Shown here one piece after another: positions 1 to 9,000 of a stretch of DNA of 64,000 nt. Made by a program: the position numbers and the translations under genes. The notes under the pieces were generated by a model. It had not been told where the DNA came from. It saw nothing but the letters and a program-made list of their open reading frames with translations, and did not search any database. The stretch is from the NCBI RefSeq assembly GCF_003412455.1, contig NZ_QTJU01000002.1, forward strand, positions 62,001 to 126,000, written 5' to 3'. The DNA comes from Deminuibacter soli. Lineage in GTDB: Bacteria; Bacteroidota; Bacteroidia; Chitinophagales; Chitinophagaceae. Numbering within the stretch: the stretch's first letter is position 1; each line of letters begins with the position of its first letter.

Positions 1-1926
1 TGCTACGGTGTAGAAGCTGTACATATTGTCTGCCGGGATGTTGATGTAGCCGGTGTAGTACAGGGCAAATTTGCTCGCGCGTTCTTTGGGTACCACATTG
101 ATATTGTCTGCAATGCCGGTTGTTTTGGGTGCCAGGTTATTGATAAGCGCAAAGTTGATGGTGCTGTCTGTTTCAAAGTACTGGTAACGCACGCCGGGTT
201 CAACCTGTTTTACCTGTATGGGCGGAAGCCGGTTATAGATCACGGCTTTGTCGCTTGCAGCAAAGCTGGTCAGGGCATCAGCAGCAGTTCCAATGGCCTG
301 TACGGTGGCGCTCTGTTTTACAGTAAATGGTTTTTTGTATACGGGTGATGCTTCTGTTGGCAGGGTGCCATCTGTAGTGTAATGAATGGCAGCTGCTGTT
401 TTATCGCCCGTGATGGTTACAACAGGTTCTGTTTTGCCCTGCGGGTAACTTACCTGCACCTGTGGTTTGTGTACAAAGCGACCGTAGCCTGCTATTTTTA
501 TTACATAGGCATCTGTAACAGTGATTTTGTTGGGGTTGTATTGCGGCAGGTGTACTACCACATTGCTGTTGGTATTTTCCCAATGCAGTGTTTCACCTGT
601 GGCGAGGAAGGTAAGGGCTGTGCCTTCGGGCAGGTGCATCTTTTTCAGTGTGATATTGTTGTTATCGGGGTAGCGTGGCAGTATGGCGTAGAGGTTATTG
701 TTTTTCCCGTTATAGGTATAAAAGACTTCTTTCACCGCGTAACCAGGGTTGGGGTTGATGGTGCTTTTGAGTATCGGGTCTTCACCGCGGGCAGGTTTGT
801 AGGTGGTTTTACCTTCGCTCCATTGAAAGGCAGTTCTCCAGCGGGTGGTGTTGTAAATGGCTTCACCGTTCAGTTTCAGCCACTGGCCAATGCTTAACAG
901 GCGCTCCTGCATAATGGGTGGTATTTTGCCGTGTGCATCCGGACCAATATCGAGCAAAAAGTTGCCGCCACGACTTACTTTATCTACCAGCTGCAACACC
1001 AGTGATTGTGCGGTGTTGTAGTCCCACGCATCTTCTGTGCGGTTGTAACCGTATGAGTAACCGATGCCGCGGCTTTCTTCCCAGTAGTGATTGTCGAATT
1101 CAAGATCAGGCTGGTACTCGGGTGTAAAGAAGCCTGCATGATGAAAGCGCACTTCTTTTCCCCAGCGGTCGTTTACCACAATGCTGTCTTTCACGCTGCT
1201 GCTGTTGTACAGCCAGGCCAGGAAGGGTTTCGATTTCCACTGGTCTGCACTCATTTCCCATTCGCCGTCTGTCCACAATACATACGGGTGGTATTGTTTA
1301 ATGAGGTCTTTCATCTGTGGTATTTCGTGCTGGGCAACATACTTGTCTTTATCGTGCAGCCACAGCGGGTTATACCATTCGTACAGGGAGAAGTACAGGC
1401 CGGGTTTTACTGATGTTTTGGCTACGGCCTTAAACAGGTCGCCGATTAAGTCGCGCTTAGGGCCTGCGGTTACTGCATTCCAGGGAAAGCCCCAGTCTTT
1501 ATCGGCTTCCTTGCTGGGCCACAGGCAAAAGCCATCGTGGTGTTTGGAAGTAAGTACAATGTATTTGGCGCCCGATTGCTCGAACAGCTTAGCCCATGCT
1601 TCGGGATCAAACAACTCGGCTTTAAACTGGCTGGCCAGCTGGTAGTACGTGGTATTGCCGTATTGCTGCTGGTGCCAGTCGGTAACCGCACCGTTATAAC
1701 TCTTGTTCACCAGCCAATGCTGGTACCATTCGGCATAGTTGCCTTTGGGCGTATAAGCAGGAACGGAGTAAACGCCCCAGTGAATGAAAATGCCAAATTT
1801 GGCGTCTTTAAACCATTGCGGAACGGGTCGTGTATCGAGGCTTTCCCAGTTGGGCTGGTAGGTTTGGGCAAGGGAAAATGTGCTGCAGCAGCAGAGGCAG
1901 GCAAATAGCAACCAGTGTACTTTCAT
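1..1926 (-). CDS. GH29 alpha-L-fucosidase, multidomain, 3' end outside the window
   Basis: Secreted exo-fucosidase that should release alpha-linked L-fucose in the periplasm or at the surface. The ATG at 1926 begins a signal peptide (MKVHWLLFACLCCCSTFSLA). The GH29 barrel follows, with FGIFIHWGVYSVPAY, the substrate loop SKHHDGFCLW, and the predicted nucleophile Asp220 in LWTDGEW; GH29 is a retaining family with Asp in this place. After the barrel comes a chitobiase/hexosaminidase C-terminal-type segment (AAIHYTTDGTLPTEASPVY). The reading frame is still open at base 1 inside what looks like a PA14 domain (FALYYTGYINIPADNMYSFY). The frame is continuous over 642 codons, longer than a single-domain GH29. 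A possible LacI-type operator lies upstream at 1993-2010. The family call is firm; linkage specificity cannot be read from the sequence. Confidence 0.93.
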   Translation of the reverse strand, partial: MKVHWLLFACLCCCSTFSLAQTYQPNWESLDTRPVPQWFKDAKFGIFIHWGVYSVPAYTPKGNYAEWYQHWLVNKSYNGAVTDWHQQQYGNTTYYQLASQFKAELFDPEAWAKLFEQSGAKYIVLTSKHHDGFCLWPSKEADKDWGFPWNAVTAGPKRDLIGDLFKAVAKTSVKPGLYFSLYEWYNPLWLHDKDKYVAQHEIPQMKDLIKQYHPYVLWTDGEWEMSADQWKSKPFLAWLYNSSSVKDSIVVNDRWGKEVRFHHAGFFTPEYQPDLEFDNHYWEESRGIGYSYGYNRTEDAWDYNTAQSLVLQLVDKVSRGGNFLLDIGPDAHGKIPPIMQERLLSIGQWLKLNGEAIYNTTRWRTAFQWSEGKTTYKPARGEDPILKSTINPNPGYAVKEVFYTYNGKNNNLYAILPRYPDNNNITLKKMHLPEGTALTFLATGETLHWENTNSNVVVHLPQYNPNKITVTDAYVIKIAGYGRFVHKPQVQVSYPQGKTEPVVTITGDKTAAAIHYTTDGTLPTEASPVYKKPFTVKQSATVQAIGTAADALTSFAASDKAVIYNRLPPIQVKQVEPGVRYQYFETDSTINFALINNLAPKTTGIADNINVVPKERASKFALYYTGYINIPADNMYSFYTVA

Positions 1927-1992
1927 AATAAAGGTTTAAGCAGAAATTTTCTATAGGTCTTGTTCGATATGGGAAAAATAAACAATATCTCC

Positions 1993-2010
1993 TGTAGAAC
2001 CGGTTGAAAG
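1993..2010. promoter_or_regulatory. possible LacI-family operator upstream of the fucosidase
   Basis: TGTAGAACCGGTTGAAAG has the AAnCGnTT core typical of LacI-family operators and resembles the two palindromes near susC and lacI, though with several mismatches. It lies about 67 bp before the GH29 start, where a repressor could act. It may belong to a different LacI paralogue. Confidence 0.3.
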
Positions 2011-2175
2011 CGCTGTTTTTTTATTCAAAATGAATAAGATTCGCCATTTTTACCGGGGTAATCCCATTTTACCGTGCCCTTGCACAGGGAAAGGTACTTA
2101 CGATAGGTACCTGATTTAGCTGAAGACCTGTATGTACGGTAGTTTCAAAAATTTTTGAAAAAAATATTACTAATA

Positions 2176-2207
2176 TTTGTTAGTGTCAATGAAACGCTGT
2201 TATTTTG
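2176..2207 (+). promoter_or_regulatory. Bacteroidota-type promoter candidate
   Basis: TTTG at 2176-2179 is followed after 20 bp by TTATTTTG at 2200-2207, which matches 7 of 8 positions of the Bacteroidota -7 consensus TAnnTTTG. The known spacing is 19-21 bp. No protein gene follows on this strand, only a terminator 130 bp downstream. Confidence 0.4.
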
Positions 2208-2213
2208 GTTCAG

Positions 2214-2367
2214 CAAATGCAAATAATGCAGTTGCTCTTTAACGATTCTTGCTACGATTCTTGCCAATTTAAGATTGCCCGGCTTTGCCAAAGCCATATG
2301 AAAAAACGGAGATTTTATTGTTTTTCTACAAAAGATAGCACGCTGTTTCTGCAGCGTGCCTTTTTTT
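2214..2367 (+). ncRNA. possible small RNA between promoter-like site and terminator
   Basis: About 150 nt lie between the promoter candidate and a strong terminator. The stretch holds a tandem repeat of ACGATTCTTGC (2242-2252 and 2254-2264) and a palindrome GGCTTTGcCAAAGCC (2281-2295). No convincing ORF is present; the only short one, from 2298, runs through the terminator stem. I do not recognise an RNA family. Support is structural only. Confidence 0.35.
2338..2367 (+). terminator. rho-independent terminator
   Basis: Arms GCACGCTG (2338-2345) and CAGCGTGC (2352-2359) pair perfectly around a 6-nt loop and are followed by seven T residues (2361-2367). The orientation is plus, with no annotated plus-strand gene before it. 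Confidence 0.75.
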
Positions 2368-2452
2368 CTACCTATCCCAGTATTTTCTAACAATGCGGCC
2401 ACGTTTTCTCCTGATGTTCTCATGAGCTCTGGTGAGTTTCTCCATAATTAAA

Positions 2453-2993
2453 TTACCGCGTTTTCCTGTTTGTACTCCCGGCAATGGTAATGCGGCCATT
2501 GTCAACAAAACGGCGGTGGCTTACCACCCTGGCCAAAGGCGTAATACGCTGCAGGGGTTGAATGAAGTTGTGGAAAGTAGTCACGGTTTTGCCATCGAGC
2601 AGGCCGGCAAGGGAAAGCACACCTGCGCCTGTACAAACCGACATAATGATGGCCGAATCTGCCGCATTGCGCTGTAACCAGCTGCGGAGCACTGTATCCT
2701 GCATGGCTTCTTCTACATCACCACCGGGTATGATGATGATATCGGGCTTTGGCGCATTCGCCGGGTTGTGCTGCGGCGTAATGGAAACAAACTGCTGGGC
2801 GGTAATGGGCGCCGGTGGTGCCAACGGTGTATTCTGTAAAGCCGTTTACATAGGCAAACACTTCTCCGGGGCCGGCGGTGCGCCATAATCAGCGGCTTCA
2901 TAAAAAATATGGGCAGGCCCCGCAAGGTCAAGCAGGTGCACCTGCGGCGGAACAACAAAGGCAATGGTAGCTGGGGCAGACAATAGATGTGTG
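2453..2993 (-). pseudogene. broken DJ-1/PfpI-family gene
   Basis: Pieces of one DJ-1/PfpI (GATase1-like) protein lie in different frames. The N-terminal piece reads IAFVVPPQVHLLDLAGPAHI then FYEAADYGAPP, from about 2993 to 2860. The next piece (VFAYVNGFTEYTVGTTGAHY) is in another frame. The C-terminal piece, 2824-2453, carries PDIIIIPGG, the nucleophile-elbow motif SVCTGAGVLSLAGLLDGK, and HRRFVDNGRITIAG, then loses homology where intact relatives continue with SAGID. At least two frameshifts and a missing C-terminus are therefore needed to explain it. No AraC-type HTH is found nearby, so I cannot tell whether this was a stand-alone amidase-like protein or the sensor half of a GlxA-type regulator. 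Confidence 0.75.
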
Positions 2994-3047
2994 TTTAGAT
3001 CGAATGTAAATAATTTGTGTGAAGCACTTAGCCGGGCGTTCAGCTAT

Positions 3048-3096
3048 AAAAAAAGCATAGCAACTGCTGTATGAAAACAACAGCAGTTGCTATGCT
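3048..3096 (-). terminator. strong terminator after the 78-aa gene
   Basis: A 17-bp perfect inverted repeat (3054-3070 with 3080-3096, arm AGCATAGCAACTGCTGT) has a 9-nt loop. In the minus direction it is followed by a run of seven T (A run 3048-3054 on plus). It lies 26 bp after the stop of the small minus-strand gene and supports that gene. Confidence 0.85.
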
Positions 3097-3121
3097 CGTC
3101 TGCCAGTGATGGTCAATAATT

Positions 3122-3358
3122 TTATCGGTTCGACTGGAACCTGATGGCGATATCCCTGATACGTTCGGGAATGAGGTTGTTGCGATACTGGATTTCTTCA
3201 GAATATAACCTGATGCGGCCATTCGTTAACATAACCGTTAAATTCTTGTCTTCATCATTTACCGTATGGGCCTCATATTCTCCAATTTCTTTTCGCACAT
3301 TTCTGGCTTTTGAAAGAACTTGTTCAATTTCCGGTTGCCCGTAGTTTTCCACATTCAT
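3122..3358 (-). CDS. small hypothetical protein (78 aa)
   Basis: A 78-residue soluble protein with no signal peptide or TM segment, rich in charged residues, with a C-terminal basic stretch (RIRDIAIRFQSNR). I do not recognise a family. The strand choice rests on the near-perfect terminator directly downstream and on the amino-acid composition, which looks like a real protein; the overlapping plus-strand frame has no such support. It stands alone between the GH43-like gene and the DJ-1 pseudogene. An ACAAAG-type dispersed repeat lies about 75 bp upstream. Confidence 0.55.
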   Translation of the reverse strand: MNVENYGQPEIEQVLSKARNVRKEIGEYEAHTVNDEDKNLTVMLTNGRIRLYSEEIQYRNNLIPERIRDIAIRFQSNR

Positions 3359-3434
3359 TCTAACTACAATTTTAAGTTTCGGGACTAGGGTCGTGATTCT
3401 TCAGTCAATGTCGTTCAGTTAAGATCTTTTGTGT

Positions 3435-3500
3435 TGGTTTCACGCAAAGGAGCAAAGTCGCAAACGCATAAACGAAGCGCTTACTAAATGACATTGATTC
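3435..3500 (+). repeat. ACAAAG-family dispersed repeat, degenerate copy
   Basis: The stretch contains ACGCAAAGGAGCAAAG and ends TTACTAAATGACATTG, matching the other copies at 22029, 31081 and 40453. The rest of gap 3359-3645 shows nothing clear. Confidence 0.5.
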
Positions 3501-3645
3501 TAAAGTACCTGCTAATGTCGGAAAAATTTGTCAATCCGAAGCCGGTATGCAGCAAAGGAAAGGGTTTAAATGTTAATAATAGGTTGAAAATGAGTTGTAA
3601 TATATTTTATAAATAGGTGTTTTAATTTCATTAACCTTTGCTTCA

Positions 3646-4665
3646 CTACTCGTTTGGCAGCCAGAAATCAAACGGCGCATCGCGGTTGCAGGTGAGTGTT
3701 CCGTTTTCAAAAACCAGTTCTGCCACCTGAATCGATGAGCGGCGCAGATCGAATGGGATGATGCCGTTGGGGCCGGCAGGTGCTTCGCCATGCGATTTGC
3801 GGCCGGGATGTGTGAAGTAAAAAATATAGGCTTTGTTGTTTACTACAATCACATCGCCATGCGCACCGGTAGGTGTGTCTTCAGGGCGTTTGCCGGGTAC
3901 ATCGAGCACACGCTGCTGTTTTTCCCAGTGATCCAGGTCGGTTGAGCGGTATACGCGCATACCTGCCCACTCATCGGTTAACAGCCAGTAATAGCCATTG
4001 AAGGAAAATACTTTGGGTCCTTCCTGGCCATGACCGGGAAACAAAGGCTGATCGTGGGTTTGCCAGTGCTGCAGGTCTTTGCTTTCTGCCATCAGCATAT
4101 TGCCTACAGGGTTCTTGCTGTCTTTATACCACATGCGCCAGGTTTTGTTGGGCAGCTGAAACAAGGTGGCATCTATCACATCTTCTGACGTGAGTTTGGG
4201 AAAATCAACCAACTGCCAGTTCCATAAATCAGTGCTGGTAAAATGCGACATGCGTGCACGTCCGCCCCAGTGTGTGCGCACGCCTTCAATATAGGTTACA
4301 AATAAATGGTATTTGCCGTTGAAGTATTGTACATCGGGCGCCCAAAAGGTATTCATGCCTTTGTCTATCTGCAGGTTCAGGGTGCCGCGGTATACCCATG
4401 TTTTGCCATTGTCGCTGCTGCTGGCAATACCGATGGCGGTGCCGTAACAATACGATACATCTTCTGCTTCGGTATTGGCGCGACGCTGGGAGTATACCAT
4501 CCACCAGCTTTTTTCTTCCCTGTTCCAGAAAATAGACGGGTCTGCCGCGCCGTCTGTGACAGGATCGCGGAACAAAGGAGCAGGTGCTTTATGCAAGGTT
4601 GTGTTTTGCGCGAAGGCTGCCGAGGTAACCAGTAATAAAACGGGCAGCCATTTGAATATAGCCAT
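3646..4665 (-). CDS. GH43-like five-bladed propeller glycosidase
   Basis: Secreted glycoside hydrolase of the GH43/GH32-type five-bladed propeller fold, probably an exo-enzyme acting on oligosaccharides. The signal peptide is MAIFKWLPVLLLVTSAAFA. The three carboxylates expected of GH43 are present: Asp42 in GAADPSIFW (base), Asp165 in DVIDATLF (pKa modulator) and Glu215 in GQEGPKVF (acid). WAPDVQYFNGKYHLF is a typical second blade. At 339 aa it is a single-domain enzyme without a carbohydrate-binding module. It is the last gene of the block 9565-3646, 35 bp after the haloperoxidase-type gene. Related propeller families such as GH117 are possible; substrate (arabinose, xylose or another sugar) cannot be assigned. 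Confidence 0.8.
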   Translation of the reverse strand: MAIFKWLPVLLLVTSAAFAQNTTLHKAPAPLFRDPVTDGAADPSIFWNREEKSWWMVYSQRRANTEAEDVSYCYGTAIGIASSSDNGKTWVYRGTLNLQIDKGMNTFWAPDVQYFNGKYHLFVTYIEGVRTHWGGRARMSHFTSTDLWNWQLVDFPKLTSEDVIDATLFQLPNKTWRMWYKDSKNPVGNMLMAESKDLQHWQTHDQPLFPGHGQEGPKVFSFNGYYWLLTDEWAGMRVYRSTDLDHWEKQQRVLDVPGKRPEDTPTGAHGDVIVVNNKAYIFYFTHPGRKSHGEAPAGPNGIIPFDLRRSSIQVAELVFENGTLTCNRDAPFDFWLPNE

Positions 4666-4700
4666 AGTATATTGTTTTAAACAGCGGATAGGTGTATGTA

Positions 4701-6041
4701 TTAATTCCCGGTGGTAGTTTGCATGCCGTTTTTACGGGTACGCAATCTGCCAGCAACAAACAGCCCGATGTTTTTGCCTTCTTCATAACCGTTGTTGATG
4801 GAATTCATGTAGTGAATGCCGCCATAAAAACGGCTGATCGCTGCTTCTTTGGCTGCCTGCTCAAAAGAAGTAAAGCTGCGCGGCAGCAAACCAAATTCAC
4901 TTTCGGTTGAATCGGTATAACTGAAGTGTTCGCCAAACAACTGGTTAAGAATAACCGCAGCTGCAGCAGATACCACGCTATGCCCGCTGGTGTATTCGGG
5001 GAAAGGTGGTGTTTGCAAAGTGGGCAGCCAGGCTGTATCAATGTACTGGTTGATATAAGTCTCGGGACGTACTACGCGGCTGCGGTATTTTTCATCCCAG
5101 CAGCTGATAAAGCAATCTGCCAGTGCAATAGATAAACGGGCGTAGGCTTCTGCGCTTTGTATGGCGCTGGTTTTTGTTTTTTCACAAGCCTGCCTGGTTA
5201 TATTAATCCAGTGGCCGTTGGGAGATATTTTCTTGGTGGCGTACATCACGTGTCCGCGTACGTTCATCTTGAAAGGATTACAATCCCAGAAATTGGCAAT
5301 CTCGCTTTGTTCGGCAGTAAGGTTGTTTACAGCATCGTGCACGGCCATTACCTGTTTGTAAAATGCGCTGCCTGGCTTTGCGGAGAATGCAGTGGCAGGT
5401 GCCGGTTTAAACTGTGCGGCAGAATCAATCATAAATGTGCGGATGCTGTTCCAGTGCGGTTCAACTGCCTTGATGTAGGCCGGTGGTGTGGGCCGCCAGG
5501 TGGCAGGGTTTTCATCCACAGGGTATTTGGGCAGGGAGCGTGATTCACGGTAGTTATCTTTTGCAGACCATGCGATGATGTGTTCGGCAACTTTTTGTCC
5601 GTATGCAATAGAATAATTGAAGCTCGCAGTATCGATGCCCGTGTTTTTAAATTCCTGCAGCAGCTGTTCTTTAAAGGCATCTATCTTTTCTTCTGATATT
5701 ACCATGGTTTTACCCACGGTTAATATGGCCTGCACAGCTGCCAGCGCATAACTGCAGCTGCGGCCCGGTAATGGCTGTGGCATTGGTTGCAGGCCATGCA
5801 GCTGGCCTGCCAGGCTCTGGTAGCCTTCATTACCCGGCACCAGGCATTCGTAGGCAGCGGTACAGATGTAGGCATAGGTGCGGCTGGCTACCGGTGGTGA
5901 ATAAATATCGTATACAATTACGTCGGTTACTTTTTTAATGGCACGATGTACATAATCTGCCTGCTCGGTTTGCTGTTTCCAGCTTTGCGTATGTGCAAGG
6001 GTAGTAGTGAAGAGGCCAACGAATAACAGCAGCTTTCTCAT
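4701..6041 (-). CDS. vanadium-dependent haloperoxidase / PAP2-type phosphatase
   Basis: Periplasmic protein of the acid phosphatase/vanadium haloperoxidase superfamily. A signal peptide opens the 446-aa chain. All residues that bind vanadate or phosphate are visible: Lys318 and Arg325 (K-x6-RP in KYRSRVVRP), Ser352-Gly353-His354 (YTSGHS) and Arg404 with His410 (SRFYGGIH). The catalytic His of haloperoxidases corresponds to the SGH histidine. The start codon overlaps the stop of the preceding UnbV gene by 4 bp (6038-6041), so the two are translationally coupled. Pairs of this kind recur beside SusC/SusD genes in Bacteroidota but their function is not established. Whether this one is a haloperoxidase or a phosphatase cannot be decided by eye. 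Confidence 0.88.
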   Translation of the reverse strand: MRKLLLFVGLFTTTLAHTQSWKQQTEQADYVHRAIKKVTDVIVYDIYSPPVASRTYAYICTAAYECLVPGNEGYQSLAGQLHGLQPMPQPLPGRSCSYALAAVQAILTVGKTMVISEEKIDAFKEQLLQEFKNTGIDTASFNYSIAYGQKVAEHIIAWSAKDNYRESRSLPKYPVDENPATWRPTPPAYIKAVEPHWNSIRTFMIDSAAQFKPAPATAFSAKPGSAFYKQVMAVHDAVNNLTAEQSEIANFWDCNPFKMNVRGHVMYATKKISPNGHWINITRQACEKTKTSAIQSAEAYARLSIALADCFISCWDEKYRSRVVRPETYINQYIDTAWLPTLQTPPFPEYTSGHSVVSAAAAVILNQLFGEHFSYTDSTESEFGLLPRSFTSFEQAAKEAAISRFYGGIHYMNSINNGYEEGKNIGLFVAGRLRTRKNGMQTTTGN

Positions 6042-9000
6042 AAAACTTTTCTTTTAGTACCCATGTAATTGGTGATAATAACCTGTGTGATATTGCTGTT
6101 CACAGGTATACTGCGTGATGATTGTGATAAAAAGCCCGAGCCATAGTAGAACTCCATTTTGCGCGTAGTGCCATTGGCCAGTGTAATTACTGCACTGCAG
6201 TCACCGGGTTTCAGCTGTATGCGTTTGGCAGGTGCGCTGCCTGCCTGGTGAAACAGCAGCAGGCTATCCTGGTTTTGCGTGGCAATCACCAGCTGTTCGT
6301 TTTGTGCATTGAAGATGTTGGCCAGTGCCTTGCCATCGCCGGTAATGCAGAAGCCGCTTTTGCTTAAAGGCACATCACTGAAATTGCCCTTGCCATCGCC
6401 ATGCAGGTATAGGCCGGCAAATGCATCGTGGCGGCCGCTGTAGGGCTCCATGCCATAATCGTTGCCAGTGAGCAGCAGGTCAAGGTTGCCATCGTTGTCT
6501 ACATCCTGCGCCAGCATGCCAAATACCGGTGCGGTTTGTGCAGCAGCAGGTAAGGGTGTTATGGCAAACCGGCCATTGCCTTTGTTCTCGATGTAGCACG
6601 ATGCCATGTTGGTGGCTTGCAGACTAATAGCGCCATCCCTTTCTTTAGCGCGCCATATATCAGTCATGGTGGCCATGCCGAATGATTTATAGGTAGGGTA
6701 TCTTTTGCGGATAGAGATTACCTGCGCCACCATATCGTCGCGGGTTGACATGGGGAAGGATTTCCTGGTGCCATCTGCAGCTTTCATGTAACAGAACACC
6801 ATGGCATCCATAGAGCCGTTGTTGTCCATGTCTTTGGCAAGCAGGGTAAGCGGTTCCTGTGCAGTTGCCTGGTAATTGCTGTTGAGGCCTAGGTTACCGG
6901 CTACATAGTCCATATCGCCATCGTTGTCAAAATCACCTGCTGCCAGGCTGTTCCACCAACCGGTGGCGGTGGCAATACCTGTGTTGGCGGTAACATTCAC
7001 CAGTGCGGTACCGGTATTTTTAAAGAAGCTTACCGGCATCCATTCACCGGTAACAATCAAATCAATTTTACCATCGTTGTCAAAGTCGGTCCACAATGCA
7101 TCGGTAACCATGCCTATGTTTGCGAGTTCCGGACAGTATTGCGCTGTTACATCCGTGAACTTGCCGTGGTTGTTTTTGTACAGGAAACTGCGTGGTGCAG
7201 TGGGATAGGAGCCGGATACCACACGGCCGCCTACAAACAAATCCAGGTCGCCATCGCCGTCAAAGTCTGCCGCGCGCACGCAGGAGCCGTTGGTTGAATC
7301 TGCAGGCAGGGCTGTTTCGCTTTTGCTGAAGCGGCCTTTGCCGTTGTTGATAAACAGGCGGTCATTGCTGATGGGGTGGTTGGGTGGTATTTCGTAACTG
7401 CCGCTTACGAGGTACAGGTCAAGATCGCCATCGTTGTCGGCATCAAAGAACAGTACGCCCATGTCTTCATACAGGGGATCATCTTTCACTGCGAAACGCG
7501 CAGAATCGATGGTGAATTTACCGCCCTGCTGCTGCATGAAAAAAACACCGCTGTTGCCCGAAGTACCGCCGAGGTAAAAGTCTTCCAGCCCGTTGTTGTC
7601 AATATCACCTACAGCAATGCCGGGGCCATACTGGCTGAGTTTATGCGGTATGGTAGGTTGTATATCGTAGTCTACAAAGTCACGTTCCTTCGGTTTAAAA
7701 CGGATACCATACTTTGAAGCAACATTGGTGAACACCGGCTTTGCAGCAGGGGCAGCCTGTGTTTTGCTGATGGCGTCTTTGTATGCAATGGTGAAGGGTT
7801 TGCCTGCGGGCACATTGGTCCATAACTGTGTTTTGCCATCAGGCCACTGTACAACAATGGAATCGGCCTGTGTGGCGGTACCCAGACCAAAATGGGCTCT
7901 TGCATCATCGGTTGACAGGTAACCGCGGGCAGGCTGGTGCTGGTAATACAGCATTTTATCGCCGTAATGCACGGTAAGCTGTGCACCATAGCCATTGGTG
8001 TTTTGCGCAGGCCCGGCAATGGTTATGGTAAGACTGTGGGTATTGGTACCGTCTAAAGTATTTTCATACACAAATGCCTCATCGTTGATATTGTTGATCA
8101 CCACATCCAGGTCGCCGTCGTTATCAAGATCAGCATATACGGCGCCATTTGAAAACGAAGGATGGGTAAAGCCCCAGCTTTGCGAGGTGTTCTGGAAGCT
8201 GGTGCCGGTGGTGTTTTTAAACGAGTAGTTAGGCAGCTTTACTACAGGCAGTGAATCAGTCATAGCCAGTGTATAGTTGCCTGCGGCACGTTGCTGACCG
8301 TTGTTGAAATCAATATAGTCCAGGTCGGTTACATCACGCGGCAGGCCGTTTGAGATAATGATGTCCCGCAGGCCATCGTTGTCAAAATCTGCAATCAGCG
8401 GGCACCAGCTCCAGTCTGTCTGGTATACACCGGCCATATACCCGATATCGCTGAACACGGGTTTGCCAGCTGCGGTAAGGCCGCGGTTTAACTGCAATAC
8501 ATTGCGTACATACTGGTGTGTATAACCGTAACGTGCGCTGTTGGTATAGTTGTAATATTCGTTACCGCTGAGCATGCGTTTTTTGCGGAGGTTGTCTTCC
8601 GGCAGCATTTCGAGCGATAGGAAATCAATCAATCCGTCGTTGTTAATGTCCACTGCATCGGTGCCCATGGCATTCCAGGCAGTGTGTCTGAAGTATTCAC
8701 CCAGGCGGTCGGTGAAAGTACCGTCGTGGTTGTTGATGTAACACAAATCGTTCGACACAAAATCGTTGGCCACATATACGTCGGGCCAGCCATCCCTGTT
8801 AATATCGGTGATACAGGCTGCGTGGCCCCAGCCTTCTGTTTGTATACCGGCTTGTTTAGATACGTTGGTAAACGTACCGTTGCCGTTATTGCGAAACAGG
8901 CGGTCAGTGTTTTTGGCGCTGCCGTCTTTTACTTTCGGTCTGAATTTGATGGGCGTTTTAGGATCATAGAGTTCGTTGGTAACCAGGTACAGGTCAAGAT

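Noticed and set aside
2398-2452. Remaining AraC/GlxA-type HTH part after the DJ-1 fragment
   Set aside because: No helix-turn-helix pattern can be read in any frame between 2145 and 2452, so a regulator origin cannot be supported.
6038-6041. Frameshift between the UnbV and haloperoxidase-type genes
   Set aside because: Both proteins are complete with proper ends; the 4-bp overlap is ordinary translational coupling.
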